Origin: Acidimicrobiia bacterium
Lineage (GTDB): Bacteria > Actinomycetota > Acidimicrobiia > Acidimicrobiales > Poriferisodalaceae
Direction of reading: 5' to 3'
Assembly: GCA_026983855.1 (NCBI GenBank)
Contig: JALSTE010000434.1
Coordinates: 1 to 11,453, forward strand
Length of the DNA: 11,453 nt
Positions 6,142 through 11,453 of this stretch are shown here, piece after piece. Within the stretch, counting starts at the first letter, position 1; each line of letters begins with the position of its first letter. The notes below the pieces were generated by a model. The model was not told the DNA's origin and did not search any database. It was given only the letters and a program-made list of their open reading frames with translations. A program made the translations under genes and the position numbers.

Positions 6142-6206
6142 CCCCGTCGGGGTCTCGATTCCGGACCCCGGGAGTTCCCCAACCGCCCCTCATGGTCGGC
6201 TGACCC
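6125..6206. repeat. Direct repeat duplicating the permease 3' end
   Basis: CCCTCATGGCCGGCTGACCC (6125-6144), which covers the last codons and stop of the permease gene, recurs as CCCTCATGGTCGGCTGACCC at 6187-6206, just before the Fur-family promoter. The copies match at 19 of 20 positions, and weaker similarity extends about 13 nt to the left (GTTCCC...). The offset is 62 nt. It looks like a short segmental duplication. Confidence 0.6.
6140..6169 (+). terminator. Alternative hairpins after the permease gene
   Basis: GACCCC (6140-6145, overlapping the stop) pairs with GGGGTC (6149-6154) over a 3-nt loop. The same GGGGTC can instead pair with GACCCC at 6164-6169 over a 9-nt loop. No U-tract follows, so termination is uncertain. 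It may only attenuate read-through into the Fur-family gene. Confidence 0.3.
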
Positions 6207-6213
6207 AAGCCAC

Positions 6214-6225
6214 TAGCCTGCGGCC
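6214..6225 (+). promoter_or_regulatory. Leaderless-type -10 element (TAGCCT) for the Fur-family gene
   Basis: TAGCCT at 6214-6219 is followed by GCGGCC and the ATG at 6226. No Shine-Dalgarno is seen. This suggests the regulator has its own promoter in addition to possible read-through from the permease gene. No copy of the 5305-5323 operator is visible here. Confidence 0.45.
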
Positions 6226-6663
6226 ATGGCCGCCGTTCCCGACCGCAGTCACGTCGAGGACATGCTCACGCTCCTGCGCTCGCGGGGCCAAAGGGTCACC
6301 ACCGCCCGGAGGGCCGTGCTCGAGGCTCTGGTCCGCTACCGCGACGAGCACCTGGGCACCGAGGAGCTGGCCGTCCGGATCCGTCGGGACCAACCCGAGA
6401 TCCATCTGTCCACCGTTTATCGGACCCTCGAGTACCTCGAGGAGCAGGGCCTGGTTCATCACGTGCACCTGGCCCATCGGGCCGTGTCCCACCACGTGGC
6501 CCGGGATCACCACCAACACGCGGTGTGTGACCACTGCGGCAAGGCCTTCGACCTGGATCTGTCCCTGTTCGACGAGCTGACCCGTCGACTGGCCGACGAG
6601 CACGGCTTCACCGCCGAACTCGGCCACATCACCATCGGCGGCCGCTGCGCCGACTGCGCCTGA
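6226..6663 (+). CDS. Fur-family metalloregulator, probably nickel-responsive Nur
   Basis: A 145-residue cytoplasmic dimeric repressor. The winged-helix DNA-binding domain (about 10-80) contains RGQRVTTARRAVLEAL and the recognition helix region LSTVYRTLEYLEEQGLV (61-77). The dimerisation domain (about 82-140) holds HVHLAH (79-84), SHH (88-90) and DHHQHAVCDHCG (94-105). C101-x2-C104 and C141-x2-C144 form the structural zinc site. The HxHLxH...H pattern resembles what I remember of Streptomyces Nur, whose extra histidines bind Ni2+. Zur and Fur also have His-rich HHxH segments, so the metal cannot be fixed from sequence alone. The nickel assignment rests on context: the gene directly follows a nickel permease gene with a Nur-box-like operator and faces hyp genes. 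The start is ATG at 6226, after a -10 at 6-nt spacing. Confidence 0.9.
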   Translation: MAAVPDRSHVEDMLTLLRSRGQRVTTARRAVLEALVRYRDEHLGTEELAVRIRRDQPEIHLSTVYRTLEYLEEQGLVHHVHLAHRAVSHHVARDHHQHAVCDHCGKAFDLDLSLFDELTRRLADEHGFTAELGHITIGGRCADCA

Positions 6664-6842
6664 CATCGTCTCCCCCAACCGCCCCGGCTCCAACGGGTCC
6701 TATCCCCCCGGATCGGGGACTGTCCGGAGTCGTCACACACCGCGACGGGCAGCGGGTCCCGCCCACCCCCGGATCGGGAGGTTGGCCGGGATGGCGGGTT
6801 GGCGGCAGGAGCCCGATGGAACCGCGGGACAGGGTTGGGGAA
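6664..6842. terminator. Convergent gap between the Fur-family gene and hypE, with a weak bidirectional hairpin
   Basis: The 179-nt gap between converging genes holds no gene I can support. At 6703-6719, TCCCC pairs with GGGGA over a 7-nt loop (CCGGATC). A second copy of the same core, CCCCCGGATCGGG, lies at 6766-6778. GCGGG-T-CCCGC at 6752-6762 is another small inverted repeat. None is followed by a T-run, but these are the best candidates for ending both transcripts. Confidence 0.3.
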
Positions 6843-7919
6843 TCAGCAGATTCGGGGTAGTTGCTCACCCAGGGGCAGATCCACGATGCGGGTACCGCCC
6901 AGGCGGGTACGGGCCACCACCACCCCCGGATGGTCCTCGACCACCTGGCCTACCCTCACCGCCCCCGCGCCCCGGGGATGTCCGTGCATGGCGTTCATGA
7001 CCGCGTCCACACCCTCGGGGGGGACGAAGGCCACCAGACGTCCCTCGTTGGCGACGTGCATGGGATCCAGCCCCAGGAAGCCGCAGGCGGCCGCCACCTC
7101 GGCCGGGACCGGCACCGCGGTCTCCTCGTACTCGATCCCCACCCCCGCGGTGGCCGAGATCTCGCACAGACTGGCCCCCAGACCGCCCCGGGTGGGATCC
7201 CGCAGCACGTGCAGATCGGGAAAGGCGGTCAACATGGCCGCCACCAGGCCGTTCAGGGGAGCGGAGTCACTGAGGATTTCGGTACCGAACTCCAAGCCCT
7301 CCCGGACGCTCATCACCGCCACGCCATGGAGTCCGATGGGCCCCGAGACGATGATCTGGTCGCCGGGCCGGGCCCGCAGCGGGTGGATGTCGACCCCCTC
7401 GGGAACCACACCTATGCCGGCGGTGTTCACGTACAACCCGTCGGCCGCCCCCTGACCCACGACCTTGGTGTCGCCGGTGACCAGCCTCACCCCCGCCTCC
7501 CGGGCCGCCCGCCCCATGGCCTCGGCCACATTGCCCAGGACGTCGAGTTCCAGTCCCTCCTCGAGAATGAATCCGCTCGACAGGGCGATGGGAACCGCAC
7601 CGCTCATGGCGACGTCGTTCACCGTGCCGTTGACGGCCAGGTCCCCGATGCACCCCCCGGGGAAGAACAGGGGGCGCACCACGTACGAGTCGGTTGAGAA
7701 CGCCAGTCGACCATCCCCCACCGTCAGGACCGCGGAGTCGGTCAACTCGGATCCGCTCTCCACCCCGAAGGCGGGCATGAAGAGATGTTCAACCAGTTCG
7801 GCCGAGAGCTTCCCTCCCCCGCCGTGGCCGGTGACCACCCGGGGATAGCTGCGGAGCGGCAGGGGGCAGGACCATCCCTCGAAATCAAGGGCCGGGGTCT
7901 CCTCAGCCAACCGACACAC
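6843..7919 (-). CDS. hypE: [NiFe]-hydrogenase maturation protein HypE (carbamoyl dehydratase)
   Basis: About 358 residues. HypE accepts the carbamoyl group from HypF on its C-terminal cysteine and dehydrates it with ATP to a thiocyanate, the source of the CN ligands of hydrogenase iron. The PurM/AIR-synthase-like fold is clear: GHGGGGKLSAELVEHLFMPAFG (31-52), FSTDSYVVRPLFFPGGCIGDLAVNGTVNDVAMSGA (74-108) and RDPTRGGLG further on. The protein ends in the obligatory PRIC, with the acceptor Cys last. The start is uncertain: GTG at 7919 (overlap of 17 nt with hypD) or TTG at 7910 (overlap of 8 nt, 355 residues). Neither has an ideally spaced Shine-Dalgarno, and the 41 further upstream codons are non-homologous. 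WSCPLPL near residue 16 is shared with actinobacterial HypE, so later starts are unlikely. It is the last gene of the hypFCDE operon and converges on the Fur-family gene. Confidence 0.96.
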   Translation of the reverse strand: MCRLAEETPALDFEGWSCPLPLRSYPRVVTGHGGGGKLSAELVEHLFMPAFGVESGSELTDSAVLTVGDGRLAFSTDSYVVRPLFFPGGCIGDLAVNGTVNDVAMSGAVPIALSSGFILEEGLELDVLGNVAEAMGRAAREAGVRLVTGDTKVVGQGAADGLYVNTAGIGVVPEGVDIHPLRARPGDQIIVSGPIGLHGVAVMSVREGLEFGTEILSDSAPLNGLVAAMLTAFPDLHVLRDPTRGGLGASLCEISATAGVGIEYEETAVPVPAEVAAACGFLGLDPMHVANEGRLVAFVPPEGVDAVMNAMHGHPRGAGAVRVGQVVEDHPGVVVARTRLGGTRIVDLPLGEQLPRIC

Positions 7920-9021
7920 CCACCTCGGTGGGACCCTCCAGCCGGCGGTACTGGTAGTAGGCGGCGCAGGCCCCCTCGGCGGAGACCATGGTGGCGCCCA
8001 GGGGATTCCGTGGCGTGCACTCCCGACCGAAGGCCTCACACTCGTTGGGTTTGATCAGACCCTGGAGGACCTCACCGGCCCGACACAGTCCCGACTCCTC
8101 GGTGTTGATCGACCCCACGTCGAAACGGTATTCGGCGTCGAAATCACGGAAGGCGGGGGCCAGTCGCCAGCCGCTCATCGGGATCTCCCCGATACCCCGC
8201 CACTGGCGGTCGCAGGTCTCGAAGACCTCCCCGATCATGGCCTGGGCCGGAACGTTCCCCTCGGGACGGACCACCCGCTCATAGGCGTTCTCCAACTCGG
8301 CCCGGCCCTCCTCGAGCTGGGCGACCACCCTCCTGATTCCCTCCAGCACGTCGAGGGGTTCGAATCCGGTCACCACGATGGGTATCCGGTGTCTCTCCAC
8401 GAGAGGGCCGTACTGCCATGAGCCCATGACCGAGCACACGTGTCCGGCGGCGAGGAATCCGTCGACCCGGTTGGTGGGCGAACCGACTATGGCCTCGATG
8501 GCCGGCGGAACCAGCACATGGCTGACCAGGACCGAGAAGTTGGTGAGACCCCGGTCCCGGGCCAACTTCACGCTCATGGCGTTGGGAGGTGCGGTGGTCT
8601 CGAAACCGATGGCGAAGAAAACCACCTGCCGGTCGGGATTCTCCTCCGCGATCCGGACCGCGTCGAGGGGGGAGTACACGACCCGGACGTCACCCCCCTC
8701 ACTCTTGATCTGGAAGAGATCGCGCTCCGAACCCGGCACCCGCAGCATGTCCCCGAACGAACAGAAGATCACATCGGGGCGGGCGGCTATGGCCAGGGCC
8801 TTGTCGATGACGCCGAGGGGGGTGACGCACACCGGGCAACCCGGGCCGTGGATGAGCTCCACCTCCTCGGGCAGCAACTGATCGATCCCGTTGCGGATTA
8901 TGGAATGGGTCTGACCCCCGCAGACCTCCATGATCGCCCAGGGACGGGTGGTGATCCGGGCTATCTCGTCGAACAGGCGCCGGGCCAGAACCGGGTCGTT
9001 GAACTCGTCTATGTACTTCAC
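7903..9021 (-). CDS. hypD: [NiFe]-hydrogenase maturation protein HypD
   Basis: A 372-residue cytoplasmic iron-sulfur protein. With HypC it forms the scaffold on which Fe(CN)2CO is assembled, taking cyanide from HypE. Conserved motifs: MEVCGGQTHS (31-40, C34), GPGCPVCVTP (59-68, C62 and C65), the SFGDMLRVPGS loop (88-98), GFETTAPP (139-146) and GHVCSVMG (193-200). C313, C328, C335 and C352 in the C-terminal third are the expected 4Fe-4S ligands. The length is typical of the family. The start is GTG at 9021, overlapping the hypC stop by 4 nt (GTGA), which suggests translational coupling, with a G-rich stretch just upstream. All key cysteines are present, so the protein should be functional. Confidence 0.97.
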   Translation of the reverse strand: MKYIDEFNDPVLARRLFDEIARITTRPWAIMEVCGGQTHSIIRNGIDQLLPEEVELIHGPGCPVCVTPLGVIDKALAIAARPDVIFCSFGDMLRVPGSERDLFQIKSEGGDVRVVYSPLDAVRIAEENPDRQVVFFAIGFETTAPPNAMSVKLARDRGLTNFSVLVSHVLVPPAIEAIVGSPTNRVDGFLAAGHVCSVMGSWQYGPLVERHRIPIVVTGFEPLDVLEGIRRVVAQLEEGRAELENAYERVVRPEGNVPAQAMIGEVFETCDRQWRGIGEIPMSGWRLAPAFRDFDAEYRFDVGSINTEESGLCRAGEVLQGLIKPNECEAFGRECTPRNPLGATMVSAEGACAAYYQYRRLEGPTEVGVSVG

Positions 9022-9293
9022 GAGGCCGTCCCCCCCACCTCGGTCGACTCCACCCCGAGCTCCTCCTCGAGGATTCCCAGTTCCTTGAACATGGCCAGGG
9101 TCTCCAGGGCCGACTCCTCATCCAGCTTGGAGATGGCGAAGCCCACGTGGACGATCGTGTAGTCACCCACCTCCACGTCGGGCAGGTAGGCCAGGCAGAT
9201 CTCCTTGCGGATGCCGCTGAAGTCCACGGTGGCCATTCGGGTCCCCCGGTCGTCGCGGATCTCCACGACCTTTCCCGGTACGGCTAGGCACAT
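9018..9293 (-). CDS. hypC: [NiFe]-hydrogenase maturation chaperone HypC
   Basis: A 91-residue HypC/HybG-family chaperone. It starts MCLAVPGKVVEI, with the essential C2 that binds the iron fragment after Met removal, and contains GDYTIVHVGFAISKLDE (43-59), including the conserved histidine H49. HypC works with HypD in Fe(CN)2CO assembly and delivers it to the hydrogenase large-subunit precursor. The short helical tail (60-85) is slightly longer and more acidic than in E. coli HypC. The ATG at 9293 follows the hypF stop by 1 nt and has a strong Shine-Dalgarno (GAGGAG, about 7 nt upstream) inside the end of hypF. Confidence 0.96.
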   Translation of the reverse strand: MCLAVPGKVVEIRDDRGTRMATVDFSGIRKEICLAYLPDVEVGDYTIVHVGFAISKLDEESALETLAMFKELGILEEELGVESTEVGGTAS

Positions 9294-9294
9294 G

Positions 9295-11453
9295 TCAGCT
9301 CTCCTCGGTCTCGCCGCCGGGCGATGGGACCCGGCCGTCTTCTGTCTCGGCAACTTCGACACCTGTCGATCCTGGGTCCCCGACCCGACCATCGGCGTCG
9401 GCGGAGGAACCCGGTTCGGGTCCATCACCGCCGCTCCGCCCGGAGGTGGCCACCCAGAGTTGGCCCAGGGACAGCCCCCCGTCGTTGGGTGGCAGCAAAC
9501 GGTGGGTGAGAATCCCCAGATCGTCGGCACGCGGGTCGTCGAGGATCATCTCCACCAGCAGGGCGTTCTGGAACACACCTCCACTCAACACCACCGGAGA
9601 CCCCGGCGGTACCCCGGCGTCCCGAATTACGCTGCCGCCACCACCGGGCCCCACCAGATCCACGGACAGCGAGAGCACCAGATCGGCGATGGCGGCGTGG
9701 AAACCCCGGGCCACCGCGGCCACCGGGGTCCCCGACCGCAGATCGGCGACCACACCACGCACCAGGCCCCCGGTGGCGATCTCCCCATCCACCACCGGCA
9801 GGGTGTACCGGGGGATGCGACCTCCCCAGGTGCGGGCGGCGGCCTCGAGCTCCAGAGCCGCCTGGGCCTCGAAGCTGATCGAGTGACGCAGCCCGCAGAT
9901 CGACGCCACGGCGTCGAACAACCTCCCCATGGAAGAGGTGGGGACACAGTTGACACCCCGCTCGAGCTGGGTCCGGTAGAGCCTCAGGCCCACCTCATCG
10001 ACACCGGCCAGATGGGCCACGGGGGCCAGATCGGGTGCCCAGTCGACCCCGGCGGCCCTCAGGTGGCTCAGGGCGCTGCGTACCGGATGGCGGATGGCGG
10101 CATCCCCACCACCGAGATCCACGTAGGCGAGGTGAGCCAACCGACGGGACCGCGAACGGTCGGCCAGGAGGACCTCACCGCCCCAGATCGCCCCGTCCTC
10201 TCCGTAGCCGGTGCCGTCGAACACGAAACCCAGGACCCTCGTGGACCCCGTTACGCCGTGCTCGGCCATGACCGCCGCCAGGTGGGCGTGATGGTGCTGG
10301 ACGGCGACGGGGGCCGGGCCGGGGCGCCGACCGGCCCAGACCCCGGTGCGGTATCCCGGATGGGCGTCGGCGGCGACCACTTCCGGGGCGATCCGGTACA
10401 TGCGCTCGAAGTCACCCAGGGACCGCTCAAAGGCCCTCAGGGTCTCGAGGTCGCCCATGTCGCCCACGTGCTGACTGACCCAGGCGTGCTCCCCCTCGGC
10501 CACGCAGAACGTGTTCTTGAGCTCACCCCCCACCCCCAGCGATGGTGGCACCGGTTCGGGAAGGGAGACCGGCATGGGACAGTAGCCTCGGGACCGGCGC
10601 ACCGGCAGCTCCCGCCCGGCCACGACCCTCATCACCGAGTCGTCGCAGGGCACGTGGATGGGACGGTCGTGGGTCAGGTAGCCGTCGACCATGGACCCCA
10701 GCTTCGGCCCCACCTCGGAATCGAGGTGGCAGATGGGCTCACCGGAGCGATTTCCGCTGGTCATCACCAGCACGGGTGGAACCTCGGTCCCGTTCACCGG
10801 ATCATCGCCCAGCAGCAGATGGTGCAGGGGGGTGTAGGGCAGCATCACCCCCAGGAAGGGATCAGCCGGTGCCACCTCATCGGCCACCGGGGCGTCGGCC
10901 CGCCTCCGGGCCAGCACTATGGGCCGGGCGGGCGAGGTGAGCAGGTCCGCCTCGGTTCCATCGAGGTGCACCAGGCGTCGGGCGGTCTCCAGATCGCGGA
11001 CCATCACCGCCAGGGGCTTGTCCGGGCGGTGCTTGCGGGAACGCAGTTCGGCCACCACCGGTCCCGATCCGGCGTCACAGACCAGGTGGTAGCCCCCGAG
11101 CCCCTTCACGGCCAGGATGCTTCCGGCGGTCAGGGCCCTCTCCGATCCGCTGGACCTGTTCCGCGTTCCTCCGCCCGAACCCATCACCTCGGACCCACCG
11201 GCCCGATGGGCTGAATCGGTTCCGTTGGCTGAATAACCTTCGCCGAACGGCTTATTTCGGTCGAACGGTCCGCTTCCGGCGACGGACTCGAAGGTGAGGG
11301 TGGGCCCACAATCGTGGCAGCAGATGGGCTGGGCGTGGTGACGGCGGTCGCCGATGTCCTCGTACTCGGCCCTGCAGGCCGCGCACATCGGGAAACCGGC
11401 CATGGTCGTGTTGGGCCGGTCGTAGGGAAGGGCCTCGATGATCGTGAACCGGG
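9295..11453 (-). CDS. hypF: Carbamoyltransferase HypF (N-terminus cut by window edge)
   Basis: Partial gene; the frame runs off the right edge. About 718 residues are visible, starting inside the HypF body with RFTIIEALPYDRPNTT. The Met at 11403 is therefore internal, and the acylphosphatase domain and first zinc finger lie outside. HypF makes carbamoyl-AMP from carbamoyl phosphate and ATP and transfers the carbamoyl group to HypE. Order, numbering from the Met at 11403: second zinc finger C7-x2-C10-x18-C29-x2-C32; YrdC-like domain (about 90-270: AVKGLGGYHLVCDAG, RKHRPDKPLAVMV, TSGNRSGEPI); Kae1-like domain (about 285-650: VQHHHAH near 366, FDGTGYGEDG near 393, SSMGRLFDAV near 488, LSGGVFQNA near 604). 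Two oddities: a Gly/Ser-rich stretch at about 43-88 between zinc finger and YrdC domain, and a roughly 50-residue acidic low-complexity tail after GQLWVA. It is the first visible gene of hypFCDE. Confidence 0.96.
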   Translation of the reverse strand, partial: RFTIIEALPYDRPNTTMAGFPMCAACRAEYEDIGDRRHHAQPICCHDCGPTLTFESVAGSGPFDRNKPFGEGYSANGTDSAHRAGGSEVMGSGGGTRNRSSGSERALTAGSILAVKGLGGYHLVCDAGSGPVVAELRSRKHRPDKPLAVMVRDLETARRLVHLDGTEADLLTSPARPIVLARRRADAPVADEVAPADPFLGVMLPYTPLHHLLLGDDPVNGTEVPPVLVMTSGNRSGEPICHLDSEVGPKLGSMVDGYLTHDRPIHVPCDDSVMRVVAGRELPVRRSRGYCPMPVSLPEPVPPSLGVGGELKNTFCVAEGEHAWVSQHVGDMGDLETLRAFERSLGDFERMYRIAPEVVAADAHPGYRTGVWAGRRPGPAPVAVQHHHAHLAAVMAEHGVTGSTRVLGFVFDGTGYGEDGAIWGGEVLLADRSRSRRLAHLAYVDLGGGDAAIRHPVRSALSHLRAAGVDWAPDLAPVAHLAGVDEVGLRLYRTQLERGVNCVPTSSMGRLFDAVASICGLRHSISFEAQAALELEAAARTWGGRIPRYTLPVVDGEIATGGLVRGVVADLRSGTPVAAVARGFHAAIADLVLSLSVDLVGPGGGGSVIRDAGVPPGSPVVLSGGVFQNALLVEMILDDPRADDLGILTHRLLPPNDGGLSLGQLWVATSGRSGGDGPEPGSSADADGRVGDPGSTGVEVAETEDGRVPSPGGETEES

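Noticed and set aside
9205..11214. 669-codon open frame on the plus strand opposite hypF and hypC
   Set aside because: It is antisense to well-conserved HypF and HypC, has no recognisable domain, and is His/Gly/Pro-rich in the way expected of GC-rich shadow frames.
11401..11403. ATG at 11403 as the start of hypF
   Set aside because: The frame stays open to the window edge, and the upstream codons read RFTIIEALPYDRPNTT, a conserved HypF segment. The Met is internal.

Overview
The window is very GC-rich bacterial DNA. The likely lineage is Actinomycetota: the first gene encodes a mycothiol-dependent maleylpyruvate isomerase-like protein, and mycothiol is essentially restricted to that phylum. 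GTG starts and apparent leaderless promoters fit this. A class such as Acidimicrobiia is possible, but I cannot establish it from this sequence.

Left part (1-2825): a DinB/MDMPI-fold protein (+), then two divergent DNA-repair genes. One is an O6-alkylguanine-DNA alkyltransferase (-), the other an Fpg/Nei-family glycosylase (+). They share a promoter region that holds an inverted repeat.

Middle (2826-5067, minus strand): malate dehydrogenase, followed downstream by a zinc-dependent medium-chain dehydrogenase. The two may be joined by a 22-codon ORF whose stop overlaps the dehydrogenase start.

Right part (5068-11453): a nickel/hydrogenase-maturation block. A NiCoT-type nickel/cobalt permease and a Fur-family regulator (probably the nickel regulator Nur) run on the plus strand. 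They converge on a minus-strand operon hypF-hypC-hypD-hypE, with hypF cut by the right window edge. The permease promoter carries a perfect 8-3-8 inverted repeat with the half-site spacing of a Nur box. The parts fit together: the permease would import Ni2+, Nur would shut import down when nickel is plentiful, and HypF/E/C/D would make and deliver the Fe(CN)2CO part of the [NiFe]-hydrogenase active site. No hydrogenase structural genes and no hypA/hypB are in the window; they may lie upstream of hypF.

All five genes that appear to begin transcription units and whose upstream DNA is clean (181, 1664, 1886, 5353, 6226) have a TAnnnT hexamer ending 6-7 nt before the start codon and no Shine-Dalgarno sequence. 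Internal operon genes such as hypC do have Shine-Dalgarno sequences. I saw no tRNA, rRNA, CRISPR array, transposase or prophage gene. I did not find a clearly new multi-gene system. The most interesting signals are regulatory, plus an arginine-finger substitution in the alkyltransferase.
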